Positions 55,493 through 64,000 are shown, counted from the stretch's first letter. The stretch: 64,000 bases of DNA from Pegoplata infirma (GCA_963921195.1 OY992540.1:193348692-193412691), one strand, 5' to 3'. A program made the numbers and translations. The notes: generated by a model not told the origin, from the sequence alone.

Positions 55493-56680
55493 CACTAAGA
55501 CAATTATGTCATTAACTGTTTGTACACTCAACCAAAAATCATTGTATTCCCAAAAAATCATTGTAAATTCAACAGAAATCATTGTTGATTTTGACCCTAC
55601 AAATATTTATGTTGATTTCAATAAAAATTGTTGTCAGTTTTTGTAAAAGTTGATCAACTCGTTTTTTTGTAAATCAACTCGTATTTTTTGTAAACTCAAC
55701 TCATATTTTTGTTGATATAAGAAATATTATTAATAAAAAAAAGCTTGTTGTTATTTGTTAATATTCTTTTATTAAGTAAAAATCACAATATTTTTTAGAA
55801 TTATCACCGGCTTTTTAAGCTGCAATTCAACACAATATTTTCACACACTTCGTTTATTTATGTTTTGCACTCGTAAGCCATTCTCCAGTTTTCTAATGAC
55901 ACCAAATCAAAAGCCTTAAAAAAAAACAAACAAAAGTATAATATAGTATGAATACATAAAGTAACCAATGTATTTTATTACTTACCAAATATTTACAGAC
56001 CAGAATCTGATCATCAGATCCTATTTTAATTTATTTTTATAATATTAAATATTAAAATAATTTTATAAGATACAAACAAATTTCACATGCAATGCATTGC
56101 TACCAACTTGATGATACAAAAATGAACGAACAGGGTTGTTTTTTCTTTTTTGGTTTTATCTATTGAATTCTGTACAAGCGATGTAAAGAGTTGATTCAAC
56201 TTTACTGATTATTCAACGATATCAACATTAATTTTTGTTGAATACGGCAATATTCTGTAAAACTTGATCTACAATGGGTTTACTAATTTTTCTACTAAGA
56301 TATTTCTATGAGTGTAGGTTATTTTAAAAATCAAACAGGAAAGTTATTTTAAAAGAAAAATCATTAATTTTATTATGGATTTCTTGTTTTCTACTGTTTC
56401 TGTGGTTTAAAAAAAATAATTTACTGTCTTAAAACTGAATTTTCTGTTACATTCAATTTCGGCAGTAAAAATTTCTTCTATAGTTTTACTGTTTTTCAAT
56501 ACAAAATAACTGAATATTCACTAGTTTATTAATGTTTTGGTTAGTCATTAAATTAACATTTAAAATTGACTGTAATATGTTTTTATTTTAAATGAAAAAA
56601 CAGTGGAATGGTTTTTAAATAAAATTTCATTTGTTTTAAGTGAATATTCACTGGAATTTACCTACATAATTCTTTGAGTG
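55493..56680. mobile_element. TA-flanked element with documented empty site
   Basis: The ends CACTAAGACAATTATGT and ACATAATTCTTTGAGTG are inverse with small differences; TA at 55491-55492 and 56681-56682. Internal AAACAGT/ACTGAATATTCACT motifs recur. It contains a further TA-flanked element (55525-56314). Confidence 0.8.
55525..56314. mobile_element. Nested TA-flanked element (ATCATTGT family)
   Basis: CACTCAACCAAAAATCATTG at left and AGATATTTCTATGAGTG at right, flanked by TA (55523-55524, 56315-56316). Repeated ATTGTTGATTTTGA and AAATCAACTC motifs. Confidence 0.6.
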
Positions 56681-56764
56681 TATGCGAAACACCAGAAATA
56701 TCTATAATTTTTAGAAATTCAATTTTTCTTCTGCATTTTTTTCAACTTGAACCCTTATAACAAA

Positions 56765-57060
56765 TATAATTAGAGCCCGTGCTCGATCTGTACTTACAGA
56801 AAAAATCAAATAAAATTACTGACAAAAAATGTCGCCATTAGGCACGTCTCCGAAACAGAAAATGCAAATGCCTTCATTTGTGTCTGCAATTCCAGATCAT
56901 GTTGGTAACCCTTGCGAAATAATGTAAGAGACAAAAAAGTTGAAAGAAAGAATGAAGTGAGCTTGAGATTGCTAGAAATAGAATTGTAGTGTTGAAAACT
57001 GTCAAAATTTATTCTGTAGAAACTATAAATATTCAATTTTCATTAACAAGAAAAACTGAC
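56765..57060. other. Sequence between the duplicated segments
   Basis: The first part (AGCCCGTGCTCGATCTG, then CTTACAGAAAAAATCAAA) is the inverse of 29128-29165, so it is an interspersed repeat. The minus-strand frame at 56806-57036 has no recognised domain. Confidence 0.4.
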
Positions 57061-57273
57061 ATTTAAAATCCTACTGATGATAACACTAACTGGGGTGTTT
57101 GAAACCGGTATGGGAAATACCAGAAATGTCTATAATTTTTAGAAATTTAATTTTTCTTCTGCATTTTTTTCAACTTGAACCCTTATAAGAAAGTAGTTTA
57201 AAGTTTGTTTAAAATTGCTAATGTGCTAAATGAAGTTTACAAGAATTTTTTGCTAACATGCTAATCTCAACTA

Positions 57274-57502
57274 CACACAGAAAACAAATTTGCTGATTTC
57301 CAACTGATAGTCAGTTATTGCAAATAATAAAACTGTTGGAACACTTGCATAAAGGTCGTCAAAGTGGAATATCGGTAGCGACAACTAAATACGGTTGTTA
57401 TAACAGGCTTTTAATTAAAGCAACCAAAAAATTTGGTTGTCGCAACCTATTTTTGAGTTGATACAACTAAAAAATTCGATTGGAAAGTTATTTTCCTGTG
57501 TG
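57274..57502. mobile_element. Short TA-flanked MITE (CACACAGAAAAC)
   Basis: CACACAGAAAACAAATTTGC and TTATTTTCCTGTGTG end a 229-bp unit flanked by TA. GGTTGTCGCAACC and CGACAACTAAAT motifs inside. Non-coding. Confidence 0.65.
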
Positions 57503-57520
57503 TAAAAATTTGCTAAAAGT

Positions 57521-57614
57521 TAGCTCTGCCTGGTTTTGCTATGGACCAGCCGGTCTATGCGAGGAGTTCAAAATTTTGAGCTCCGCCACCCCTAACCTAA
57601 CCTAGCTCTGCCTG
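57521..57614 (+). mobile_element. 70-bp LINE-tail-like insertion with 12-bp target duplication
   Basis: TAGCTCTGCCTG occurs at 57521-57532 and 57603-57614. Between them lies 70 bp ending CCCCTAACCTAACC, the same style of tail as the LINE end near 5950. It is a plausible extremely 5'-truncated LINE insertion into an older LINE (the minus-strand fragment that follows). Confidence 0.5.
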
Positions 57615-58430
57615 AAAAACACTGCAATGATCTGGAAATATTCGAGACAGGCTCAACCCTAGCTCTTCCGGATTGACTCCAAAGCCCACATGTTCGTGTA
57701 GCTTCGATTCATCTGTTTAAAAATAGCGTAGGCTTCACTACCCGAAATGCCTCTCATCCAAGACTCCCTTAATGGTATCTTAGTGGTAAAGTGGCGCTCA
57801 AAAAGGTTCATAGAGGGAGCTCATTCTACATTTTGAGGTATTGTTATTTTCTTCAAGATCGCACTTGGCCACAATTGCTGCTCTTCCATTGTAGTGTGCT
57901 ATTCAGCACACAATAGTGGTATTCAGAGTCTTAGTTGCCAGTCCTGGCACTGGTGGTAAAAGAGCACTTTTTAAAATTACTTTTCAAAACATCAGGTCAT
58001 CAGACAATAATTGCATACAGCAGAATTGGAAGCCCCACTGCTGTATAAATCCAATGAAAGACTTTTGGACTGAAGCCCAACTGTTTCCCAATGGCCCTTT
58101 TACAGGAATATAAAGCAATCGTTGCTTTTCCCATCCGTTTCTCAATATTACGCCTAAAATTCAACTTCCAATCTACAAATACTCCAAGATACTTGGCTCC
58201 TTTGAAAAGGCGATTTCGAAATAGGATCAAAAGCAGAAATCTTAGTTTTCCTTGTTAACAAGACAAGTTCTGTTTTACTTAAATCAACTCCCACACCACA
58301 GTCTCTTGTCTATTTGGACAAATCTTTCAGAGAACCCTAAAGAATGTCCCCATATGTTGGCAGGTGATTAACGATATCGTAAGCATATCCGACAACATGA
58401 CAACCACGTTGTTTTTGAGAGAGAGCAGTT
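57605..58430 (-). pseudogene. RNase-H-bearing LINE fragment: end of RT and start of RNase H
   Basis: Read from 58430 downward: VVGYAYDIVNHLPTYGDIL, a decayed form of the catalytic Y-A-D-D block (second Asp region lost to Tyr), then DCGVGVDLSKTELVLLTRKT, then KGAKYLGVFVDWKLNFRRNI, KATIALYSCKRAIGK, FSPKVFHWIYTAVGLPILLY. After damage, the RNase H start appears: DESKLHEHVGFGVNPEELG, PDHCSVFQAEL near 57610. Motif order is that of I/LOA/R1-type LINEs. Several stops and frameshifts make it dead, and it is truncated at both ends. It stands immediately upstream of the homeobox-gene exon but on the other strand. Confidence 0.7.
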
Positions 58431-58434
58431 TTAT

Positions 58435-58705
58435 ATTCAGTGCCAGGTAGGTTTTCCACCACGCTTTACTCCCAGACCAGACAATGCCACATTTATCGAG
58501 TTTGGGATGACATTAGCCCCCTCTGGTCCATGTGTCGGACGGGGTTATATATCATCAATACTAAACATTTTATTTTCGATAAATTAGTTCTATGAAAACG
58601 GAATAAGTACAACATTAGTGTGATTCTAAACCTAAAAAAAAACTTTTCTAAAATAATTGAAGGTAAAAATAAAAAAATAAAATTATAAAGAAATCCTTAA
58701 AAAAA
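58435..58705 (+). promoter_or_regulatory. Upstream sequence of the Vsx-like exon (5' UTR or promoter side, unresolved)
   Basis: Between the LINE fragment and the ATG at 58706 there is non-repeat sequence; the last 90 bases are A-rich (AAATAAAATTATAAAGAAAT) as is common in fly 5' UTRs. No clear TATA-Inr pair or upstream splice acceptor was identified, so the transcription start is not assigned. Confidence 0.3.
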
Positions 58706-59444
58706 ATGCCACAACATTCACCTTTTGCCATACAAGAACTACTGGGACTAAGTAAAACTAAAGCAGCAGCTGCAGCTGCTGTAGTAGCAATGGCAAAACA
58801 AAAGGAACAAAGTATAAAAACCGAAAATGTGATAAAGGAAATACAAAGTTCGCCAACAATAACAAACGGAAATAGTGAAAGTATATCCCCCACTGATCAG
58901 CAGCAACAACAAACGTCAGTGGAGGAGATTAATGAAATAAGACGAAAAACACCATCACCGACAACAGGATCAATAAAAATATCAACAAATTTATATAATA
59001 ATAACAACAATAATAATGAAACAACATCAACAACAACAACCAATTCAAATTCAACAACACAATCCCAATCACCAACAACTAACTCATTGTCAGTATCACC
59101 GGTAAATTCATTAACTTCTTATAATGAAGATACAGATAAAAGGCGGCAACAACAACAGCAGCAGCAACAACATCAAATATCTATGGCTGCTTCTAGAATG
59201 GCTTATTTTAATGCTCATGCTGCTGTAGCAGCCGCATTTTTACCACATAATTTAACAACACATCATGGTCAGCAGCATCAGCAGCAACAATATCCCCCAC
59301 AGCAACAACAACATCTGCAACATAGTCCACATCACACCCATACACATCATCATCATTATCAACCAACACATTTACAACAGCAACATTTGCAAGTAGCCCA
59401 TTCACAAGTAGCAGCAGCACATCATCATATGTTGCATGGCCAGG
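58706..59444 (+). CDS. Vsx/Chx10-like homeobox transcription factor, first coding exon
   Basis: The exon encodes 246 residues plus one base. Residues 5-15 read SPFAIQELLGL; FAIQELLGL is the eh1/octapeptide-type motif by which visual system homeobox proteins bind Groucho/TLE corepressors. Then follow an alanine run (residues 20-25), Ser/Thr/Asn-rich stretches with a polyN tract near residue 100, polyQ near residue 150, an AASRMAYFNAHAAVAAAFLP segment, and a Gln/His-rich stretch to HHHMLHGQG. The ATG has an A-rich context and nothing coding-like lies upstream. The exon closes at a consensus donor (CAGG|GTAAGT), in phase 1; translation into the intron gives only nine more codons. Established knowledge: Vsx proteins act in the nucleus in eye and optic-lobe development, with a homeodomain plus CVC domain; those would be in later exons, outside the window. 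The low-complexity runs are typical of fly developmental regulators. Which Vsx paralogue this is cannot be said. Confidence 0.7.
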
Positions 59445-59450
59445 GTAAGT
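59441..59450 (+). other. Splice donor of the Vsx-like exon
   Basis: CAGGGTAAGT: intron GTAAGT begins at 59445. This fits the fly 5' splice site consensus at all intronic positions. The intron continues past the right edge, as no matching homeodomain exon was found to 64000. Confidence 0.75.
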
Positions 59451-59754
59451 ACAACCAAAGTTCAGTTTTTTTTTAATTTATAATTTTGTGGTGTTTTATT
59501 TAAAACAAAACAAAAAAATATTTATTAGCTGTACCATCATCACTTTTGCATTGTTTTGAATTTGTTGTTTAAAATTTTTTAAGCAACACATGTCAGTTGT
59601 TGCACAATAGAGTGAGAAGAAAGTTACTTTTTTTTTTATATATTTAAAGATTTTGCATGTTGGGCTGCTTTTCAAAATAATTTGAATTCTTCTATCTTCC
59701 TGTCCAATAGCATGACAATTTAAGTCCACACATATGTATGCTTCATCAAAATTT

Positions 59755-60190
59755 ACTCAGCCTAATATATTTTAACATTTTCGATGGATTGATCCTTCTT
59801 AGTTCCTCCATAGTCTGAAGGAAGTAAGAGCCAAGACAAATAAATCGAGTGTGAGATAGTGCAGGGAATGAATCTTCCACTGTCTCTTTGTCCCAACACC
59901 ATCTGCGCAAGTCACCTCTAATCAATTTCAGCATTTTTAAATAACCTTCAAGCCAGTATGGCGTGCAATTAAACTTACATACTTTCTTAGATCTGATATG
60001 AGAGTCAGCTGATATCAATAAAAAGTCACCAAAACTAATCCGAAAAATGCACAAAACGGCGAATTTGTTTAACTTTGACCCTAATTTTCCAAAAACCTGA
60101 TGTAATGGAATAGTTCGGAGACCAGATTTGTGATCGCCAGAACAATTGCAATTAATTGTGTAAGGTCGAGTTTCAGTCGGATGAAATTTT
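59755..60190 (-). pseudogene. LINE C-terminal fragment
   Basis: The minus-strand frame carries FKCTPYW-type text, WLEGYLKMLKLIRGDLRRWC, WDKETVEDSFPALSHTRFIC, LGSYFLQTMEELRRINPSKM and LKYIRLSKF then stop. The ...C..C-E-T-x-E-H-x-x-C-x-C-P-A-L-x-x-T-R pattern found at the C-terminus of RNase-H LINEs is recognisable, though its cysteines and His are mutated. It lies in the first intron of the Vsx-like gene, antisense to it. The rest of the frame up to 60396 crosses into the GCATATTTTT repeat and is not LINE. Confidence 0.55.
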
Positions 60191-60216
60191 TTTTTAATGT
60201 TTAGTAGTGTTATTAG

Positions 60217-60766
60217 TATGGATGAGATTTCCATGCAAATGCATGTTTTTTGTCGAAAGTCTAAGAACGATATCGACCAATTATGTTTCCGAATCAAGAA
60301 ATTTGCGTTTAAATGGCATCGATTTGTTTTTGCATATTTTTGCATATTTTGATGAAAATGCATATTTTTGCATATTTTTATCTTTCTTAAATGCATATTT
60401 TGTGCATAATTCTAACTTTTGAGTGCATATTTTTGCATATTTCGGCATAAATTAGCAAAAACACAAATTAAAATTTATTTTTTTTAAAAAACAATTTTAA
60501 ATTGTAAAAAATTATTTTGAAAATACGAAAAATTATTTTTTTGTCTTTCTAATTTTTTTTTTTATAGATTTTCTTAATTTCTAAAAAAAACTTGCTTCTA
60601 TTAAGTTTTAAATGTTACTATTTAAAGCTGGCGTTATTTTTTACTTTTTGAAAAGTTTTCCTATGAAAACAAGATTTTTATTGTACACAATTTATTTTTA
60701 GTGCATATTTTTAGGTTTTTTAAGCGCATATTTTCGATTTTTTAGTGCATGAAAATCTCATCCCTA
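60217..60766. mobile_element. hAT-like element rich in GCATATTTTTGCATA, TSD GTTATTAG
   Basis: TATGGATGAGATTTCCATGC and GCATGAAAATCTCATCCCTA form the ends; GTTATTAG flanks (60209-60216, 60767-60774). TGCATATTTTTGCATATTTT is repeated near both ends in opposite orientation. It is 550 bp and non-coding. Confidence 0.8.
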
Positions 60767-60774
60767 GTTATTAG

Positions 60775-60971
60775 TAAGGATGAGATTTCCATGCAAATGC
60801 ATTTTTTTTGTCGATAGTCTAAAAACGTTATCGACCAATTATATTTCCGAATCAAGAAATTTGAGTTAAAATGGCATCGATTTGTGTTTGCATATTTTTG
60901 CATATTTTGATGAAAATGCATATTTAAGTGCATATTTTGTGCATATTTCCAACTTTTAAGTGACTATTTTT
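60775..60971. mobile_element. Second, adjacent copy of the same hAT-like family (partial)
   Basis: TAAGGATGAGATTTCCATGC follows directly on the GTTATTAG repeat; 60775-60958 matches 60217-60420 closely (GTTATCGACCAATTATATTT, TTTGCATATTTTTGCATATT). It is cut off by the TAGGGATGTCGCG element. Confidence 0.7.
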
Positions 60972-61381
60972 TAGGGATGTCGCGAATAGTGTATTCGGCA
61001 TTTTACCGAATATTTACTATTCGGTATTCGGTTTGAACCGAATACGAATATTTGCCGAATAATTTAATTATTCATACGCCTGTACTTTACCTATGTAAAA
61101 TATTAAAAAAAGTACCAGATTAAAAGACAACAACGCTGTTGTTGACACTATTTTTTCTGATACCTTAACAATACGAATTTTAATCAAGTGCTCAATTTTT
61201 TTTGTATAAAAAACAAACTGAAATTACTACGAAAAAGAGTCAAACGTTAATAAAACGTGTCTTTTTAACTAATTTAAATTTTGCCGAATATTCGGCAACT
61301 GTTAACGAATATTTATTTAACCGAATATTTAAAAAACATGCCGAATATGCCGAATAGTGACGAATATTCGCGACATCCCTA
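60972..61381. mobile_element. hAT-like MITE, TAGGGATGTCGCGAATA ends
   Basis: TAGGGATGTCGCGAATA and TATTCGCGACATCCCTA are perfect inverses. The interior repeats ACCGAATATT and CGAATATTCGGC. 410 bp. The target duplication is not perfect (TATTTTT versus ATTTTTA). Confidence 0.75.
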
Positions 61382-61399
61382 ATTTTTAAGTGATAGTAA

Positions 61400-62146
61400 A
61401 TTTTCTTACGTGATAAAAATTACATTTTTGATTAGAAATATTTTATTTTGTGTAAAAAAACTTTATTTTTAAGTAATTTTTGAAAAAAAATAGTTTAATA
61501 AATTTTTTTTTGAGTGTAAAATTTTATTCGAGTGTAAAATTTTTTTTGAGTGTAAAATTTTTTTGAGTGTATTTTTTTAGTGTAAAAATACTTTTGAGTG
61601 ACAAAAATACGTTGTAAAATATTTTTGTTACTTACCAATGTTTTTAAAACATGTTTAACGGGTTTTCAACACGGGAATTTATGGTGAAACTAATCTGAAA
61701 TTAATTTGAACCACTAAACCGATTTGGCTGAAATTCAATACGACCCAGGCCAGAGAAACGACAAATATACATGCTAAGCCTCAGCATCCTCAGAGTTGTC
61801 TTTCGAAAAAGTTTTTTTACGTAAATTTACGAAAACCCCTTGCTGAAATTCAGTCTTTGCTTATAACTTTTGAACCACTAGACCGATTTCGCTGGATACA
61901 AACCTGACCAGGTAAATGCCCAACATATGTATATGCCAAACTTCAGGAGCCTCCGGAAAGTCTTTTAAAAGTTAGCGTGTTTTCAACTGACAGACAGACG
62001 AACAGACGGACGGACGGACATACATCTTAAAATCGATCGAGGATCATATATGCTTTATAGGGTCCTAGATCAATATTTCGAGGTGTTATAAACGGAATGA
62101 CAAACTTATATATACCCTCTATGACTAGAGTGGAGGGTATAAAAAT
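61400..62146 (-). mobile_element. Mini-me-like repeat, copy 6 (5'-truncated)
   Basis: From ATTTTTGATTAGAAATATTT onward it matches copy 3: GAACCACTAAACCGATTTGG, GCTAAGCCTCAGCATCCTCA, the GACR tract at 61988-62022 and TATATACCCTCTATGACTAG with AGTGGAGGGTATAAAAA. It lacks the long inverted repeat of copy 3 and so records the undisturbed site (GCCAAACTTCAGGAGCCTCC). Confidence 0.7.
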
Positions 62147-62514
62147 TTAAAAAGATCGTTCTACAGCTACGAATGTGATTAGAGCATAGGGTCGCTAGGA
62201 TTTTTTTCCAAAAAGCGGGATAAAAATCTGCTGACTTAAGGTGTACACTTAATATATTATGTAAGTAAATTCAACGGTAAATACGTTTGAAACAAATGAA
62301 ACTTTATTTAAAAAACGAAAATGTAAGTAACATTTCATTTAAATCAAAAACATTTCCCAGTTATTTTTAAATGTTAATTAATAACTGTTGAAATCCGTAA
62401 AAATAACTGAAAAATCCGTAAAAAATGACTGACAAAATTTTACTGTAAAATCGGTTAAAATAACGGAAATTTACATTCATTTTTATTTATTTTTTTAGAA
62501 ATAATTTTAAAAAA

Positions 62515-62590
62515 CTTCGAACCAGAGGAGAATCGAACTCATAATTTCTGGCTGATAGCCCAGCACGCCCCTCTGTACCATAAGCTACTT
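62515..62590 (-). other. tRNA-like module (degenerate)
   Basis: Minus strand: GTAGCTTATGGTACAGAGG, GGCGTGCTGGGCTATCAGCC, AGAAATTAT, GAGTTCGATTCTC. A- and B-box-like blocks in correct order and a T-arm GAG/CTC; the acceptor ends do not pair. The layout resembles the modules at 16481 and 18341, which lie in elements of the same TA group. Confidence 0.45.
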
Positions 62591-62671
62591 ACATTTTCAG
62601 CAACTAAATTTAAGTTTCAAATTAAAAAAAAAAAAATCTAATTTTAGGAATTTTCAAATAACTGACTATAA

Positions 62672-63294
62672 CCCAGTTGGAAAATGTGTCACTGAGGAAA
62701 TTTCCACAGTGATTCCTTGAGGAAATGTCTTCAGGTTCTGACAAATCACAGGTAATCCTTGATGACATGTCCTAACCTTGTCAGCACTGAATGTTTGCTT
62801 TAAGAGTGTGGACAATTCCTCTAAGATGTCTAAAAGGAAATGTCTTGAGAATAGCAGTATATTAAATTATAATTTTAAATCTGGGCAACTGTTCAATTTC
62901 CAAGAAAAAGATGGCAATATTATCGATTTATTTAAAATAAAATGAAATTCTAACAAGTAGAATAACAGTAATAAAAAGACAAACAATTTTCAAAATAAAG
63001 TTTGGAACAAGTAGTTAGGTGTGGGACTAATAAACTGGAGGTTCCAGGTTCAAATCCAGTTGGGACTAAAAAAGGCGAAATGACCTACGTCAGACATTTC
63101 CCCAAAGAAGTCTTAGAAGACATGTCTCCAGAAAGTCAGCCCTGACCACTGGTGACTTTGAGTGAGGACATTTTGAAAGATTATATGAAACTGTCCTCAA
63201 TCCAGTACATAGAGATGTCTTGTGGATGTCAGCAGTGACTCTGACATGTCACCGCTCTGTCACTGAGGATGGCTCGAGGACGTTGCCAACTGGG
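62672..63294. mobile_element. CCCAGTTGG element, intact ends
   Basis: CCCAGTTGGAAAATGTGTCA and CGTTGCCAACTGGG. Internal motifs GAGGAAATGTCTTC, GACATTTCC and TGACATGTC recur in both orientations. There is no clear flanking duplication here. A tRNA-like module is at 63008-63075. Confidence 0.7.
63008..63075 (+). other. tRNA-like module in a CCCAGTTGG element
   Basis: AGTAGTTAGGTGTGGGACTA, ATAAACTGGAG, GTTCCAGGTTCAAATCCAGT. The B-box-like GGTTCAAATCC with its pairing arms (CTGG...CCAG region) is good; the A-box region (TTAGGTGTGGG) is weak. No anticodon assigned. Confidence 0.35.
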
Positions 63295-63720
63295 AACAAA
63301 CGACACATGAAATAATGTGGTTTGTTTTTTAAATAACTGAAAAAAACAAACGTTGCGAAAAATTTTATTTAAAAAGATAGTTATGTATTTGAATAAATGT
63401 TCAAAAAGTTGTTTAGAATATTTGTATATTAAACAATGGAATTTTCTTTTAATATTAACTGAAACGAAAACTATTTGTTTGACTGTTAAACAGTAACTGT
63501 AAAACTTTTATGAGTGTATTTATGCAAAAAAGACCTGGCGATTGTATTTTTTTTTTAAGAAAATTTTTTAATTTTTTTTTCCAAAAGTTTTTCAAAACTT
63601 TTTTTAATTAAATTCTACATCTTACTTGCTGTGGCCTTAAAATGCGGAAATTTGGAATCCATCGCGGGACGCGGGAAACGTTGACATAAAGCAGGATAAT
63701 CCCGCCAAATGTGGGACGTC

Positions 63721-64000
63721 AAAAAGTGCAAACATTTCACAAGGCCAAAACTGCCTGAAGGAGCGTTCCAATGCTTTTGCAATGTAGTAGAGAGTTCTTA
63801 ACTATTGTCTTGGCTACAATTTTTATCTTAGTATTGGATCGAAAATCTCAATGGTTTGGCTGTTATAGTCCAAAATATCAAAAAAAAAAACTTGACAAAA
63901 AGTGGTGAATTTTCTACATTTTTGACCATGAAAAAGAAGTTTTTTCAAAGTAATATGTTCAAAGAAATTGTAGTCCAAGACAATAGCTACAACTTTACTT
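63721..64000. other. Repeat-like end of window
   Basis: GCTACAATTTTTATCTTAG and CTATTGTCTTGGCTAC at 63793-63830 face AATTGTAGTCCAAGACAATA at 63968-63987, an inverted pair that may be part of an element running out of the window. No gene. Confidence 0.35.

Larger units (their letters stand above)
55445..57195. repeat. Direct duplication whose first copy hosts an insertion
   Basis: AAATCCTACTGATGATAACA, CTAACTGGGGTGTTTGAAAC, CGG-TA at 55448-55492 recurs at 57067-57110; the text after the gap (56683-56760: CACCAGAAATATCTATAATT, ACTTGAACCCTTATAA) recurs at 57111-57190. The second copy is uninterrupted and shows the empty site of the element at 55493-56680. Confidence 0.7.
62246..63516. mobile_element. 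TA-flanked element, itself hosting a CCCAGTTGG element
   Basis: CACTTAATATATTATGTAAG and AAACTTTTATGAGTG are the ends, with TA on both sides (62244-62245, 63517-63518). AACAGTAACTGTAAA and AATAACTGAAAAA motifs, shared with 56330-56680. It carries a tRNA-like module at 62515-62590 and the nested element at 62672-63294. Confidence 0.65.
62187..63720. mobile_element. hAT-like element related to 1694-2458, interrupted
   Basis: The left end TAGGGTCGCTAGGATTTTT and the right subterminal text (GGAATCCATCGCGGGACGCG, AATCCCGCCAAATGTGGGAC) match 1694-2458. The right terminus itself (CTGGCATCCCTA) is missing after GGGACGTC. Its middle is taken up by the TA element 62246-63516. Confidence 0.65.

Noticed and set aside
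57590..57604. Telomere repeat (CCTAA)n, also near 14160 and 5945
   Set aside because: Only two to three imperfect units, and flies lack this telomere type; these are LINE tails or short repeats.
59208..59420. 70-codon minus-strand frame under the Vsx-like exon
   Set aside because: Antisense shadow of CAG/CAT repeats; the plus-strand frame is longer, has a conserved motif and a splice donor.
59746..60396. Single 216-codon minus-strand gene
   Set aside because: Only 59755-60190 is LINE-like; the rest runs through the unrelated GCATATTTTT hAT repeat, so it is not one gene.

Overview
This is a 64-kb stretch of very AT-rich eukaryotic DNA, almost certainly from a higher fly (Diptera, Cyclorrhapha; probably a large-genome calyptrate such as a blowfly or muscid). 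The grounds are: spliced-gene architecture with a GTAAGT donor, long homopolymer runs and long introns or intergenic DNA, fly-type mini-me repeats with (GTCY)n arrays next to TA-rich tracts, several non-LTR retrotransposon remnants of insect type, and one exon with fly-style polyQ/polyA/polyN/His runs. Nothing bacterial (operons, ribosome binding sites, CRISPR) is present.

Host coding content: only one convincing host coding exon is visible, at 58706-59444 (+). It starts with a Groucho-binding-type motif (FAIQELLGL) and ends at a consensus splice donor. It is best read as the first coding exon of a visual system homeobox (Vsx/Chx10-like) gene whose homeodomain lies beyond the right edge. It is flanked by LINE remnants at 57.6-58.4 kb and 59.75-60.2 kb, both on the minus strand.

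The rest is a dense, multiply nested transposon landscape. (a) hAT-like elements with clear 8-bp target duplications: 1694-2458 (TTTGATAT), 24527-25746 (ATCGTGAG), 33152-33498 (GTTTTGGC), 42968-46264 (GCTGGACC), 43243-44692 (CTTATAAT), 60217-60766 (GTTATTAG). (b) Many non-autonomous elements flanked by TA that begin CACTCAAAA, CACTGAAAA or CACACAGAAAA and end in the inverse; two have empty-site proof of TA duplication. (c) A TTA-flanked CACAGTG family. (d) A CCCAGTTGG family with GTCGTTGACGAC-type internal repeats and, in one copy, a 12-bp flanking duplication. (e) Mini-me-like repeats. (f) Non-LTR fragments: an RTE/BovB-like element at 24.3-27.5 kb with three in-frame stops, its 3' relative at 45.0-45.6 kb, and RNase-H-bearing LINE pieces at 5.2-5.9, 57.6-58.4 and 59.75-60.2 kb. 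(g) Satellites: a 35-bp palindromic repeat (13.7-14.6 kb, with relics at 11.7-12.2 and 44.0-44.2 kb) and a 21-bp repeat that flips orientation (21.5-22.3 kb).

The observations most worth following: TA-flanked elements carrying pieces that look like the 5' end of a histone H1 gene (30.26-30.43 kb, with relatives at 12.95-13.0 and 30.85-30.92 kb); an element that inserted, inverted, into its own relative (46.6-49.0 kb); two long inverted repeats of about 0.8 and 0.9-1.3 kb arms (19.5-21.3 and 32.6-35.1 kb) that could give hairpin RNA; and tRNA-like Pol III modules inside several elements. All similarity calls were made by eye; no database search or folding program was run.
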